NCBI GenBank assembly: GCA_028279365.1
Contig: JANQNX010000010.1
Location: 208,206-272,205, forward strand
Direction of reading: 5' to 3'
Source: Gammaproteobacteria bacterium
GTDB taxonomy: Bacteria > Pseudomonadota > Gammaproteobacteria > Eutrophobiales > Eutrophobiaceae
DNA: 64,000 nt
Shown here one piece after another: positions 1-9,843 of this stretch (the first letter of the stretch is position 1; each line of letters starts with the position of its first letter). A program made the position numbers and the translations under genes. A model generated the notes under the pieces. It was not told where the DNA came from, did no database searches, and was given only the letters and a program-made list of their open reading frames with translations.

Positions 1-1
1 T

Positions 2-838
2 CTAACACTTGCTTGTGTGTTTGTGACTGTCACTTGTTTATGGTTTGCATTTGTCAGTAAAGCGCAGAAAGCCATAGATAACTACAAGGAAACCTTTACC
101 TCAACGGCGACCAGTAACATGTCCGATATGTTTATGTCGGTCGATCCCAACCAACTCTTTATTATCAATATTGCGGCTATTGTGGTCATGCCAATATTAA
201 CCTGGCTGGTCACCAGAGATATTGCTGCGACCCTGGCCATGCTGGGCTTGATTATCTTCCTGCCAGCGATTTTTTATCGCACTATGCGTAAACAACGCCT
301 GGCCAGGTTCGAAAAACAACTTCCAGATGGTCTGGCAATGATATCCGGTGCCATGCGTGCCGGCGCCAGTTTAAATATTGCGTTGGAGAGTCTGGTCAAG
401 GAACAACCTGCGCCACTGTCTCAAGAGTTCGAGTTATTTTTAAAAGAACAGCGTCTCGGGGTTGAGTTTGAAGACTCGTTAAAAAAGATGGAAGAACGTT
501 TGCCATTACAGGACTTTAGTATGTTGGTGACCGCTTTACGTATTAACCGTGAGGTCGGTGGTAACCTCGCCGAAACCATGGAAACATTGGGAGAAACACT
601 GCGACGTAAAGCCATGATGGAAGGCAAAATTGAAAGTTTAACCGCACAAGGCAAACTGCAAGGTATCGTCATGACCGGTTTGCCGGTATTACTTGGGGTG
701 TTACTGAACTTCATGGAACCTGAAGCCATGAGTAAGCTATGGACCACAACCATAGGCTGGGTCGTACTCGGTATCGTCATCATCATGGAAATGCTCGGCT
801 ATTTCATGATTAATAAAATCACCAGTATCGATGTGTAG
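2..838 (+). CDS. tadB: Tad pilus inner-membrane platform protein TadB (5' end cut off)
   Basis: Type II secretion F-family platform protein that works with TadC and the TadA ATPase to assemble Flp/Tad pili at the inner membrane. The reading frame stays open to the window edge (codons from base 2), so the GTG at 17 is probably internal and the true start lies upstream. Membrane segments flank a cytoplasmic helical domain containing LPDGLAMISGAMRAGASL and LRINREVGGNLAETMETL, typical of the TadB/GspF domain; two C-terminal membrane helices follow. It sits 8 bases before tadC. TadB is usually near 300 residues, so only a small N-terminal piece is missing. Confidence 0.88.
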   Translation, partial: LTLACVFVTVTCLWFAFVSKAQKAIDNYKETFTSTATSNMSDMFMSVDPNQLFIINIAAIVVMPILTWLVTRDIAATLAMLGLIIFLPAIFYRTMRKQRLARFEKQLPDGLAMISGAMRAGASLNIALESLVKEQPAPLSQEFELFLKEQRLGVEFEDSLKKMEERLPLQDFSMLVTALRINREVGGNLAETMETLGETLRRKAMMEGKIESLTAQGKLQGIVMTGLPVLLGVLLNFMEPEAMSKLWTTTIGWVVLGIVIIMEMLGYFMINKITSIDV

Positions 839-846
839 AGAATAAG

Positions 847-1728
847 ATGAACAATATTTACTACAACGGCAGCCTGATAAGTTATTTCATCGCCGCGTTA
901 TTACTGGTGTTATTAATCGGTATTGTTTATTCCATGATCGATAAAGAGGATCGCACTTATATGGATCCGCTGTCATGGAAGATGAAATTAATGTGGCCTT
1001 TCATACAAATCATTGCCAATTTTTTTGTTGTGTTTCTGCCTTACGAAATACTCGAAAGCACGGAAAAAAAGATTACCCATTCCGGGGTCAGCTATCTGTT
1101 AAACGCAGAACAATTTATCGCCTTGCGAATTATCTCGGCCATAGTTGCGCCACTAGTTGCACTATTCGTGATGGTCTGCCTCGATAATTACCAGCCCATC
1201 TGGTTTGTCATCATGCCACTACTTGGCTTTATGTTTCCGAATATCTGGTTGTCTGATACGAGAAAAAAACGCGACAGTGCAGTAATCAGAACCCTACCCG
1301 TCTACCTTGATTTCATCACGATGTGTGTTGAAGCAGGCTTAAACCTGCAAGGCGCATTGGGTCAGGCGATGGAAAAGGCACCGCCCGGACCATTACGTAA
1401 TGAGTTTTCTGTGGTGCTAAGAGATTTACGTTCGGGTTTATCACGTGCCGACTCTCTGAGGCGCATGGCTGAACGACTGGATATTCAAGAGATCACTAGT
1501 TTTGTTAGCTCTATTATTCAAGCAGAAAAGATGGGGGCATCACTGGCCACAGTGTTACGCGTGCAGGCTGATCAACGACGCAACGAACGATTTCAACGGG
1601 CAGAAAAACTGGCGATGGAGGCACCGATTAAACTGGTCGGCCCGCTGATTATGTTTATCTTCCCTGTGACCTTTATTGTTCTTGGCTTCCCGATCGCGAT
1701 GAAGTTCCTCGGCGAAGGAATGCTATGA
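847..1728 (+). CDS. tadC: Tad pilus inner-membrane platform protein TadC
   Basis: The second F-family platform protein of the Tad pilus machine, 293 residues, usual length for TadC. An N-terminal membrane helix (about residues 10-30), two central helices (about 85-130), the T2SSF-type cytoplasmic domain (YLDFITMCVEAGLNLQGAL; SSIIQAEKMGASLATVLR) and a C-terminal hydrophobic pair are visible. It overlaps the next gene by ATGA at 1725-1728, which implies translational coupling. The tadB-tadC order is the standard one in tad operons. Confidence 0.9.
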   Translation: MNNIYYNGSLISYFIAALLLVLLIGIVYSMIDKEDRTYMDPLSWKMKLMWPFIQIIANFFVVFLPYEILESTEKKITHSGVSYLLNAEQFIALRIISAIVAPLVALFVMVCLDNYQPIWFVIMPLLGFMFPNIWLSDTRKKRDSAVIRTLPVYLDFITMCVEAGLNLQGALGQAMEKAPPGPLRNEFSVVLRDLRSGLSRADSLRRMAERLDIQEITSFVSSIIQAEKMGASLATVLRVQADQRRNERFQRAEKLAMEAPIKLVGPLIMFIFPVTFIVLGFPIAMKFLGEGML

Positions 1729-2069
1729 TCCATGGCTACCTGACCGCACCCAATTGTGTGATTAATAACGTATCCAAAACCACCTTTTTTTTTGAACGCA
1801 TGCGCGGCCTGCTCGGGACGCGTGAATTGGGTGATCGTAGTCTGTTAATTGCCCCTTGCTCTTCGGTTCATACCTTTGCCATGCATTATGCTATCGATCT
1901 GGTTTTCATTGATAAGCACTGGCGCGTAATAAAAACCGTCAACTCCTTAAAACCCTGGCGTATGGCCGCAGCAAGAAATGCAGCGATGGTACTGGAACTC
2001 GCCGCAAAACGTTTACAAGAATTACCACTCAACATAGGACAACAGCTTGAATGGCATGAACATGCATAA
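1725..2069 (+). CDS. DUF192 (UPF0127) family protein
   Basis: 114-residue protein of the DUF192 family, recognisable from FERMRGLLGTRELGDRSLLI, the SVHTFAMHYAIDLVFID core and the ending LELAAKRLQELPLNIGQQL. The family's biochemical function is not established. It has no signal peptide here, whereas many DUF192 proteins are exported. Its ATG overlaps the tadC stop (ATGA), so it is in the Tad operon and may have a role in pilus biogenesis, but that is inference from position only. Confidence 0.82.
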   Translation: MIHGYLTAPNCVINNVSKTTFFFERMRGLLGTRELGDRSLLIAPCSSVHTFAMHYAIDLVFIDKHWRVIKTVNSLKPWRMAAARNAAMVLELAAKRLQELPLNIGQQLEWHEHA

Positions 2070-2523
2070 GCTTATTCAACATATATTAAGCATTACTATT
2101 GTTTTAGTAGTCAATGGATGTAGTTCTACTAACATAAAAAATGATAACAACGCTGGTACTGATAAAGACTTGTTGCAGCTCAGGACAGAGGCAGATCAGG
2201 CTTATCAGAACAATGATCTCCAACTCAGTGAACAACACTACGAAACCCTGATAAAAGAGTTACCCGAAGAAGCGTTGCACTGGTTCAGACTGGGTAATAT
2301 TTATGTACGCACGAACCGGCCTTACGCGGCAATGAATCTGTATCGCGAAGCAGTGATTCGCGACCCTAAATTTGCCAAGGCCTGGTATAACCTTGGTGTC
2401 GTCCAACTTAAACAAACGGCGTTCAGCCTGAATGAAATGTTGATCTATACTGATAAGACTGATCCACTGTATGAAAAAGCAGAAACCATGTTGAATGAAA
2501 TCACGAATATTATTCAGGAATAA
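2056..2523 (+). CDS. TPR lipoprotein, TadD-like
   Basis: About 155 residues. The signal sequence ends in a lipobox LVVNGC, with the lipidated cysteine near residue 22 and a low-complexity Asn/Asp spacer after it. Two tetratricopeptide units follow (around ALHWFRLGNIYVRTNRPYAA and AVIRDPKFAKAWYNLGVV). A longer frame begins at a TTG at 2047, but the ATG codons at 2056 and 2062 place the signal peptide properly. It overlaps the DUF192 gene by 14 bases. TadD-family TPR lipoproteins help outer-membrane secretin assembly in Tad systems, and its position in the locus supports that role here. Confidence 0.8.
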   Translation: MNMHKLIQHILSITIVLVVNGCSSTNIKNDNNAGTDKDLLQLRTEADQAYQNNDLQLSEQHYETLIKELPEEALHWFRLGNIYVRTNRPYAAMNLYREAVIRDPKFAKAWYNLGVVQLKQTAFSLNEMLIYTDKTDPLYEKAETMLNEITNIIQE

Positions 2524-2557
2524 ATTGGCTGGCATTTAATCCAGACATAGTATTTCA

Positions 2558-3481
2558 ATGCAATACACGAAACTTACTGGAATAAAAAACGCCCGCGCAC
2601 AAGCCATGGTTGAGTTCCTGGTTGTCACACCGGTAATGCTGTTATTAGTCATGGGGATTCTGCAATTTGCCTTAATCTATCAGGCCAAGATCACGCTTAA
2701 CTATGCCACCTTTCAGACGGTACGTGCCGGTACGTTAAACAATGGTAGCCTCGCGGCCATGAACCAGGCTTTTACCAGTAATATGGCACCGTTGTACACC
2801 ACTAGCTATCTCGACATGAACAGTTCTGGTGACTGCTCGAGTACATTCATTAATACCGATGCCGGCCGCCAGGCCAGAGTTGGAACTACGCAAGTCGTCG
2901 ATGCCAATACCCAAGGCGTACTTAATGCGAATATTAATAATTTTGAATCTGAGGACGTGTTGTGTGCACGAAGAATTGTGCAGACACAGCTTGATGATGG
3001 TTATGTCAATATATCAGTGGTGAATCCAAATAATGATTCCTTTGCCGATTATGGTGTTACAGTAAACGATGCTGATCGAGGCATGCAGCTTGCTATCCCA
3101 AATGATAATTTAATGTATCGGGACGCAAATGTTGTCGGCGGCAGCGCAACTTCGCAAACCATTCAGGATGCGAATCTACTAAAGATACATGTCGGTTACT
3201 GCTATGAGCTCATTGTACCGTTTGTCGATCGCATCATCTGGGCAATGCAACGCTACGGCGCGGGTACGGCGCCACCAGAAGAGGTCGCTTACGGCAGATA
3301 TTGGTCAGACCCTACGGCCGCCCCACCCGGTTTTTTTGGCCCGCCTGCATCAGGCTCGTTTGCTGATTCCTGTATTTCAAACCCTACCGATGCCGGTCGC
3401 CGCAGTATCGTACTGTATTCACAAAGCATCATGCGTATGCAATCCATGACCTTTCAATGTGAACTCACTGATTCCTGCTAA
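2558..3481 (+). CDS. tadE: TadE-like pilus assembly protein
   Basis: 307-residue protein with a short polar N-terminus, then AQAMVEFLVVTPVMLLLVMGILQFALIYQ, the class III pseudopilin-like hydrophobic helix of TadE proteins with the conserved Glu near residue 21. The rest is a predicted periplasmic domain with several cysteines (C-x-S-x-F, DVLCARR, VGYCYEL, FADSCIS, FQCELTDSC) that could form disulfides. TadE proteins are minor pseudopilins processed by TadV. It is the last Tad gene here; mutS follows after 65 bases. No strong Shine-Dalgarno sequence precedes the ATG. Confidence 0.83.
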   Translation: MQYTKLTGIKNARAQAMVEFLVVTPVMLLLVMGILQFALIYQAKITLNYATFQTVRAGTLNNGSLAAMNQAFTSNMAPLYTTSYLDMNSSGDCSSTFINTDAGRQARVGTTQVVDANTQGVLNANINNFESEDVLCARRIVQTQLDDGYVNISVVNPNNDSFADYGVTVNDADRGMQLAIPNDNLMYRDANVVGGSATSQTIQDANLLKIHVGYCYELIVPFVDRIIWAMQRYGAGTAPPEEVAYGRYWSDPTAAPPGFFGPPASGSFADSCISNPTDAGRRSIVLYSQSIMRMQSMTFQCELTDSC

Positions 3482-3546
3482 AACCAGCATTTGTTCAGCA
3501 TAAATCAATCATGGCGATAGCGATCAGGATTGATTAAAATACGGCC

Positions 3547-6111
3547 ATGTCAGTTCAGACAAATCAAGCCAGTTCCCACACTCCAGTCATGCAGCAATAT
3601 CTCGGCTTCAAAGCTGAGCATCCTGATATGTTGCTGTTCTTTCGTATGGGCGATTTCTATGAATTATTCTATGACGATGCAAAAAAAGCTGCCCGCTTGC
3701 TCGATATTACCCTGACCAAACGAGGCAAGTCTGCCGGTGAAGCCATTCCTATGGCAGGCGTCCCCTATCATGCTGTCGATACCTATCTGGCGCGACTGAT
3801 TAAACAAGGACAATCGGTGGTTATCTGCGAACAGATCAGTGAACCGATACCGGGTAAAGGCCCGGTCGAACGCAAAATCACGCGCATCGTCACACCGGGT
3901 ACCCTAACTGAAGACACCCTACTACAGGAAAGCCTACCTAATATACTGCTGGCCATTCATCAAACCGATAAAACTTATGGCATCGCGGCAGTAGAATTGA
4001 GTACCGGTTCCGTACAGTTATCTGAAATAAACTGTCAGATCCCATTATCAGATATCCTGCAACAGTATCATCCGTCAGAGATTTTGCTTAGCGAATCGAG
4101 CTCGTTAACACAAGCGCTGTCGGATCAAGCATGTTGTCTGACCCGGCGTCCGGACTGGCATTTTGACTACTCATCTGCGCAACAACTCATCATTAAACAA
4201 TACAACATTCGCGATCTTGATGGTTTTGGCTGTAGCACGATGCAAACTGCGATCTCTGCGCTAGGCAGTTTGATTCAATTCCTGGTCGAAACACAAAAGA
4301 CACTGCTGCCTCATCTCAAGCCACCACAAGTCATCAATGTACACGACACGATACAAATCGATACAACGTCAAGACGCAATCTGGAAATCGAAACCAGCTT
4401 GTTTGCTGATAAGTCTCACACCTTACTAAGTGTCATCGATACGACATCTACCGCGATGGGCGGACGCATGTTAAGACGCTGGTTATCACAACCATTACGT
4501 AAGCACGATGAGTTGAATTTGCGTTATGACGCCGTTGGTAAGTTGCAACATAATCAACAGCATCGTGAATTTCACGAGATGATGCGCCAGATAAGTGATA
4601 TTGAACGCATTACCACGCGGGTGGTATTAAAGTCAGCAAAACCGCGTGACCTGATACAGTTAAATCACAGCCTGCAGCAGCTTCCCGCTATTAAGCAACT
4701 GCTCAGTCATATTGATAGCCCCAGGTTATCTGAACTGGACCAACGTATTACCCCGCTGTCAGATCTACAACTCAGATTAGCATCTGCCATCGTACCCGAA
4801 CCGCCAGCCACGATTCGCGACGGTGGCGTTATCGCCAAAGGCTATGACAAGATGCTGGATGAGTTAAAAGAACTGGCAGAAACTGCAGGTGACTTTTTAA
4901 TCCAGCTTGAACAGCAAGAGAAGACTCGAACCGGTATTAACGGATTAAAAATCGGCTTTAATCGTGTACACGGTTATTACATCGAGATCAGTCGTCTTCA
5001 AAGCGATGCGTTACCAGAAAATTACACGCGCAGACAAACACTGAAAGCGACAGAGAGATTCATCACGCCCGAGTTAAAACAATTTGAAACCAAGATGCTC
5101 AGCGCCAGAGAACGTTCACTCGCACGTGAAAAAGAACTCTATGATGAACTGCTAGAGTTTATTGCCGACTATCTTAACGAACTACAAACCTTGGCCAATG
5201 CCTTGGCCGAGTTAGATGTGTACCTATGCTTTGCTGAAATTGCCGATACCTTAAATCTATCTGCACCGACTTTGGTAAAAGACAATATGATTAAGATTGT
5301 CGGTGGTAGACATCCGGTGGTTGAACAACTTCAATCCAGGCCATTTATTGCAAACGATCTGGCACTCGACTATGACAATAAAATGTTGGTGATTACCGGA
5401 CCCAATATGGGAGGGAAATCCACCTATATGCGACAAACAGCCCTGATCATCATCATAGCTCACATTGGTTGCTATGTTCCGGCTGACAAAGCCATTATCG
5501 GTCCCATTGATCGAATTTTTACGCGTATTGGCGCTGCCGACGATCTCGCCAGCGGTCGTTCTACCTTCATGGTAGAAATGACAGAAACAGCCAATATTTT
5601 GAATAATGCAACGGCTCAAAGCCTGGTATTGATGGACGAAATTGGTCGTGGTACTAGCACTTATGATGGACTGGCGTTAGCCTGGGCCAGTGCGGTCCAT
5701 CTTGCCAGAGATATTCGTGCCTATACCTTATTCGCCACTCACTATTTTGAATTGACCGCGTTACCTGATACGGAAGACAATGTTACTAACGTCCATTTAA
5801 CCGCAGCCGAGCACGGAGACGACATTATCTTTTTGCATACTGTTCGAGAAGGACCTGCTAACCAGAGCTATGGTATCCAGGTTGCCGCGCTGGCCGGCGT
5901 GCCTCGACAGGTTATTGCGGCGGCAAAACAACGCTTGCATGATATTGAGAGTCTCGGTCCTGATAACCCTCCATCTGATAAGCAAACCGACTTATTTGAA
6001 GAAAACCCGCTGCACACTTTTATCAACAGGATTGATCCGGATTCTACAACACCACAACAGGCGTTAGCGCTGCTGTACGAGCTTCAGGCTCTAATCAAAG
6101 ACAAGAATTAA
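3547..6111 (+). CDS. mutS: DNA mismatch repair protein MutS
   Basis: 854 residues, the normal length of MutS1. It recognises mismatches and small loops and, with ATP, recruits MutL. The mismatch-reading F-x-E motif is present (F37, E39 in MGDFYELFY). The connector, lever and clamp domains follow, and then the ABC-type ATPase domain: Walker [10 protein letters not shown] from about residue 618, Walker [17 protein letters not shown] and [11 protein letters not shown]-terminal helix ([17 protein letters not shown]) matches the dimer/tetramer region. In many gammaproteobacteria mutS lies beside a ferredoxin gene; here two ABC genes sit between them. Confidence 0.98.
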   Translation: MSVQTNQASSHTPVMQQYLGFKAEHPDMLLFFRMGDFYELFYDDAKKAARLLDITLTKRGKSAGEAIPMAGVPYHAVDTYLARLIKQGQSVVICEQISEPIPGKGPVERKITRIVTPGTLTEDTLLQESLPNILLAIHQTDKTYGIAAVELSTGSVQLSEINCQIPLSDILQQYHPSEILLSESSSLTQALSDQACCLTRRPDWHFDYSSAQQLIIKQYNIRDLDGFGCSTMQTAISALGSLIQFLVETQKTLLPHLKPPQVINVHDTIQIDTTSRRNLEIETSLFADKSHTLLSVIDTTSTAMGGRMLRRWLSQPLRKHDELNLRYDAVGKLQHNQQHREFHEMMRQISDIERITTRVVLKSAKPRDLIQLNHSLQQLPAIKQLLSHIDSPRLSELDQRITPLSDLQLRLASAIVPEPPATIRDGGVIAKGYDKMLDELKELAETAGDFLIQLEQQEKTRTGINGLKIGFNRVHGYYIEISRLQSDALPENYTRRQTLKATERFITPELKQFETKMLSARERSLAREKELYDELLEFIADYLNELQTLANALAELDVYLCFAEIADTLNLSAPTLVKDNMIKIVGGRHPVVEQLQSRPFIANDLALDYDNKMLVITGPNMGGKSTYMRQTALIIIIAHIGCYVPADKAIIGPIDRIFTRIGAADDLASGRSTFMVEMTETANILNNATAQSLVLMDEIGRGTSTYDGLALAWASAVHLARDIRAYTLFATHYFELTALPDTEDNVTNVHLTAAEHGDDIIFLHTVREGPANQSYGIQVAALAGVPRQVIAAAKQRLHDIESLGPDNPPSDKQTDLFEENPLHTFINRIDPDSTTPQQALALLYELQALIKDKN

Positions 6112-6131
6112 CACTAACGTTTTCCCTGACA

Positions 6132-6941
6132 ATGCTCAGTCTGAATCGCATCATTGAGTTGACGCTGTTTGATTTTTTTCAATCTTTATTACGCTTACGC
6201 AGCGCGTTTTTCTTTGTGCCCTATTTCTTTTTCTGGTTTCTGATATTTGATCATGTCAGTGTTGAAACAGTGGAGTGGTTGCAAGGAGTACAGGGCTTAT
6301 TCTTTGCCAGTTGGCTATTAGAAAACCAGGAACTGGCATTGCAATTGTTTGTTGATCGCTCTGTCACACTGTCTTTATTTTTATTAATCTCTATTTTTAC
6401 CATGCCGTTATTTGTGATGATGGCAGCTAACAATCAGTTTTCCAGTGATGCGTCCTCAGGTGCGTTTCGATTTATTCTCACACGCGCTACCCGCACAGAA
6501 CTGTTTATTGCTCGCTTTTTATCGGCGCTGCTGTTAGTGACGTTATGTATCCTGGTTACCTCAACCTGGGCATTCGTCACCGCCTGGCTGAATCAGGACG
6601 ACACAACGCTAAGGTTATTAAGCTTCACAGTTGAAACGATACTGATCCTGTTTTTTTACGCATCGGCATTTGTCGCCTTCATGTCATTAGTTTCGTCGAT
6701 AGTTAATTCTGCTATCGCATCATTATTTCTGGCAGGCATGCTTTACCTGTCTCTAGCCATCTTATCGCTGTGGTTACGCCATGACATTAGCAGCGCTACA
6801 TTCTTGCTACCTAGCAGTATCAAGCCCTGGATGATCGATATTCACCCCCGGAACATTTTGATTGCCTGTGCTGCCCTGTCGGCATATGCAATTTGTTACT
6901 TTATTTGCGGCTGGCAGGTTTTCAACCGCCGATCATTGTGA
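6132..6941 (+). CDS. ABC-2 type transporter permease
   Basis: 269-residue polytopic membrane protein with about six hydrophobic segments (near residues 22-45, 75-100, 135-160, 175-200, 205-225 and 245-262). Phe-rich first helix, the FRFILTRATRTELFIARFLSA segment before the third helix and overall layout match ABC-2 permeases (NosY/CcmB-like exporters). It begins 20 bases after mutS and overlaps the ATPase gene by GTGA at 6938-6941, so the two form one exporter. Substrate cannot be read from the sequence. Confidence 0.8.
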   Translation: MLSLNRIIELTLFDFFQSLLRLRSAFFFVPYFFFWFLIFDHVSVETVEWLQGVQGLFFASWLLENQELALQLFVDRSVTLSLFLLISIFTMPLFVMMAANNQFSSDASSGAFRFILTRATRTELFIARFLSALLLVTLCILVTSTWAFVTAWLNQDDTTLRLLSFTVETILILFFYASAFVAFMSLVSSIVNSAIASLFLAGMLYLSLAILSLWLRHDISSATFLLPSSIKPWMIDIHPRNILIACAALSAYAICYFICGWQVFNRRSL

Positions 6942-7870
6942 CCAGTCAGCTATTACAATTTCAGCACCTGTCTAAACGGTTTGGCGCTGTAAAGGCATTA
7001 GATGGGATAGATCTCTCAATCACGCTATCAGGGGCAGCAGGACTTGTTGGTGCTAATGGGGCCGGTAAATCAACATTATTAGCATTGATATGCGGTTTTA
7101 TAAAACCCAGCTCAGGTACAGTCCGAATCTTTGAACAGAAACCCGGCGCGGCAAGTAATAAAGGAAAAATCAGTATTCTACCTCAAGATACGGCGATGTA
7201 TCCCGGAATAAGTGTGAAGCAACAATTACAACATTATGCGCGTCTATCTGGTCTCACACGTAAACAGGCAAAGATTGAAGTTGAGAATGTCCTGGTAATG
7301 ACCAAGACCGAGGATTTAGCCGGGCAACGGCCTGAAACATTGAGCTTTGGTCAGCGCAAACGGATAATGCTGTCTCAGGCTCTAATCGGCAAACCGGAAT
7401 TAATTTTACTGGATGAACCAACCTCAGGACTGGATCCGGTAGCTGCAGGTATTGTTCGTGCGTTACTGAGTAACTTATCACAACAGTACAGCCTCATTAT
7501 CAGCTCCCACAATATTGAAGAAATAGAAAATATTTGTAATAAAATCATTATCTTAAGCAAGGGTAAACGGGTAGATTACTGCCCCATCGACGAGATAAAA
7601 CGCATCCATCACTGCCTCAGACTGAAATTAGAACAGACAGCTGATGCAACGGTTGTCCAGCTAATCGAAACGATTGACGGGGTGACCAGTGTCAAGAAGA
7701 CGGACTCATCTCCGCATGAACTCATTGTCTTTTACGAAAACTGCCAAACGGATGAATTACAATTACAACTTCTCAATACCTTGCAGCAAGGTAACATCGC
7801 GCTGAGCGAGTTAAAAAAAGGTCGGCCGCTGTCAGAAGAGATTTCAGCATTGCTGGCTTCTGATAATTAA
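6938..7870 (+). CDS. ABC transporter ATP-binding protein
   Basis: ATPase partner of the preceding permease, 310 residues from the GTG at 6938 (GTGA overlap with the permease stop). A longer frame exists from 6893, but it adds only the out-of-frame permease tail. Walker A is GANGAGKST, the Q-loop ILPQD, the signature LSFGQRKRIMLSQAL, Walker B LILLDEPTSGLDP and the H-loop IISSHNIEEIE. A C-terminal domain of about 80 residues follows, as in NosF/drug-type ABC-2 exporters. Substrate unknown. Confidence 0.9.
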   Translation: MTSQLLQFQHLSKRFGAVKALDGIDLSITLSGAAGLVGANGAGKSTLLALICGFIKPSSGTVRIFEQKPGAASNKGKISILPQDTAMYPGISVKQQLQHYARLSGLTRKQAKIEVENVLVMTKTEDLAGQRPETLSFGQRKRIMLSQALIGKPELILLDEPTSGLDPVAAGIVRALLSNLSQQYSLIISSHNIEEIENICNKIIILSKGKRVDYCPIDEIKRIHHCLRLKLEQTADATVVQLIETIDGVTSVKKTDSSPHELIVFYENCQTDELQLQLLNTLQQGNIALSELKKGRPLSEEISALLASDN

Positions 7871-7941
7871 GCCTTTTTTGATAAGGGCGGAACGAGTATC
7901 ATGCTGGGTTTTTATATTGTGATTAATAATAGGTAGAGCAA

Positions 7942-8265
7942 ATGCCATTCGTTGTAACTGAAAGCTGTATAAAATGTAAGTACACCGACTGTGTCGAAGT
8001 ATGCCCGGTTGACTGTTTTCATGAAGGGCCCAATATGCTGGTCATCGATCCGGATGAATGTATCGATTGCACACTGTGCGAACCAGAGTGTCCGGTGGAA
8101 GCGATCATGTCTGATGAAGATGTGCCTGATGATATGCAAGCATTTATTGAATTAAATGCCGAGTTGTCCAAAGACTGGCCGGTAATTAATGAAACCAAAC
8201 CTGCCCCTGATGACGCAGACGACTGGAAAGACAAAACCGGTAAGCTGGAGCTGCTGGAACGTTAA
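7942..8265 (+). CDS. fdxA: 7Fe ferredoxin (FdxA type)
   Basis: 107 residues, the length of Azotobacter-type seven-iron ferredoxins. The N-terminal cysteine set [17 protein letters not shown] and the second set [15 protein letters not shown] provide ligands for one [3Fe-4S] and one [4Fe-4S] cluster. The C-terminal extension ([16 protein letters not shown]) is standard for the group. It carries low-potential electrons to unidentified partners. Its own promoter probably lies in the 71-base gap after the ABC genes; a hairpin follows the stop codon. Confidence 0.95.
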   Translation: MPFVVTESCIKCKYTDCVEVCPVDCFHEGPNMLVIDPDECIDCTLCEPECPVEAIMSDEDVPDDMQAFIELNAELSKDWPVINETKPAPDDADDWKDKTGKLELLER

Positions 8266-8275
8266 ATCCTGTTTA

Positions 8276-8301
8276 ATACAGGGGGATTCTGCCCCCTGTA
8301 T
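8276..8301 (+). terminator. Hairpin after the ferredoxin gene, probable terminator
   Basis: ATACAGGGGG and CCCCCTGTAT form a perfect 10-bp stem around the loop ATTCTG, 11 bases after the ferredoxin stop. The following T-run is weak (AGTTTTA), so termination may be incomplete or the hairpin may protect the mRNA end. Confidence 0.7.
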
Positions 8302-8389
8302 ACTAAAGTTTTACCACACCGACCCGCTAGTGTTACACAGGGTCAAAAAATATCTTATCGGCCCAATGTAACTTTATTTACTGTGGCCT

Positions 8390-9808
8390 ATGATGGAATT
8401 AGAATCCGCCCTGCTCAAGCAAGCCAATGCGACTGAATGTCCAATAACAGCTAGAAGCAAACAATCACTTTCCGGGCTTTTACTGAAAGAAGACGATATC
8501 ACTACCGATGATATTGTGCAGATAGCCGAACTTGATCCCGGCTTTTCCTTAGCCCTGTTAAAGCAGGCGGGTAAAGCGAAAAAACGCCGTATCACGACAC
8601 TGTCTCATGCCATACTATTAATTGGCATCCCTCGAGTCGTCACATTGCTTAAACGATTACCTGTATTGGAGTCTTCTTATCCTGCGGCTGTCGTGTCATT
8701 GATTAAACGTCTCTATTTCAGACAAACCCTGGCGGCAAATTTTGCCATGGACTGGGCTATTGCAAGAAAGGATTCTGAAATAAACGAACTGCCTAATGCT
8801 GCACTCAATCATGCTTTTGTCGAGTTGTTATTATGTCTGTTTATGAGCGAACGAGCGGCTCAATTGGACCAGAAAAAACAACATACATCTGATGACCATC
8901 TTGCAATAGAGCAAACGCTGTTAGGCCAGTCTTTGCACGCATTATCATCACAAATCGCCACTTCCTGGAGACTACCCGAATTAATTTGCGAAAGTTACAA
9001 AGACGGTTTTAACCCGAAAATAAAAGGCATTCGCCTGGCAAACAATATCAGTAAGTGGATTTATTATCATTGTTCATGCCACTATCCCGAATCGCTTATC
9101 AAACAAATCAGCGATTATTTGCGACTGCCCCCGGAACAGGTATCAGCAAACTTGAATCGCTCATTCGTTAAGGTGTTAAGAGAAACGCACGGTATTTTCC
9201 CTCACACTCCCTATGTGCGCATGTTAATGAGTTACCCTGAACAAGTTACCAGAAAAACAAATAAACTGTCTCTGCAGCAACATGGCAGCAATAAATCATT
9301 AAAACAATATATTCAGGCAATGCGCTCGAAGCAGACTAATGGTGGGGCATCATCGATTATCAAACTCGCTGTCGACGCCTTAGATGTTGCTGTTGGTGCA
9401 GAACGTATTATTTTTTTATCACATCAACACGATAAACAAATTCTCACCAGTTTTTATGCTGCAAACAGTCAGCCCTCAGCAAAATTAAAATCAATTTCTG
9501 TGTCATTAGAGATCAACCGGCTATTTCGTGAACTGGTCAAAAAGGAACAGCTGCTGGTCATCTCTTCTGAAAAAAATTCTACCTATCATCAACTATTACC
9601 ACCACTGCTAGTCCCATCAGACCCTAACACGGTGACAGGCATTTATAGTGTATTCGTCAAACAGCGCAGTATAGGATGCCTGTTTTTTCAACGGCAGTTA
9701 AAAAATGAACTGGCTGACGCTTACCAAAAGCAATGTAAACTTGTTTGCAAAGAGTTGAAACTAGCGTTAGTTTCCTTGTCTGATTACAAAGTAAAAAAAT
9801 GTGCATAA
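8390..9808 (+). CDS. HDOD domain signalling protein
   Basis: 472 residues. Residues about 15-220 carry an HDOD domain (LLLKEDDITTDDIVQIAELDPGFSLALLKQA, then TLSHAILLIGIPRVVTLLKRLP), an HD-related fold without obvious metal-binding HD residues. The C-terminal part (about 310-470) looks like a GAF-type sensory domain (IIKLAVDALDVAVGAERIIFL... SVFVKQRSIGCLFFQ). HDOD proteins act in regulatory networks and lack known catalysis. ATG at 8390 is directly followed by a second ATG at 8393. It precedes the DUF4124 gene and opens the signalling block. Confidence 0.78.
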   Translation: MMELESALLKQANATECPITARSKQSLSGLLLKEDDITTDDIVQIAELDPGFSLALLKQAGKAKKRRITTLSHAILLIGIPRVVTLLKRLPVLESSYPAAVVSLIKRLYFRQTLAANFAMDWAIARKDSEINELPNAALNHAFVELLLCLFMSERAAQLDQKKQHTSDDHLAIEQTLLGQSLHALSSQIATSWRLPELICESYKDGFNPKIKGIRLANNISKWIYYHCSCHYPESLIKQISDYLRLPPEQVSANLNRSFVKVLRETHGIFPHTPYVRMLMSYPEQVTRKTNKLSLQQHGSNKSLKQYIQAMRSKQTNGGASSIIKLAVDALDVAVGAERIIFLSHQHDKQILTSFYAANSQPSAKLKSISVSLEINRLFRELVKKEQLLVISSEKNSTYHQLLPPLLVPSDPNTVTGIYSVFVKQRSIGCLFFQRQLKNELADAYQKQCKLVCKELKLALVSLSDYKVKKCA

Positions 9809-9843
9809 ACAGGATTGCTGCTACAACTGGAGTGAAATGGCTG

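Noticed and set aside
3503..3535. Inverted repeat AATCAATC/GATTGATT before mutS
   Set aside because: Eight A/T-rich pairs with a 17-base loop and no T-run; too weak to call a terminator or operator.
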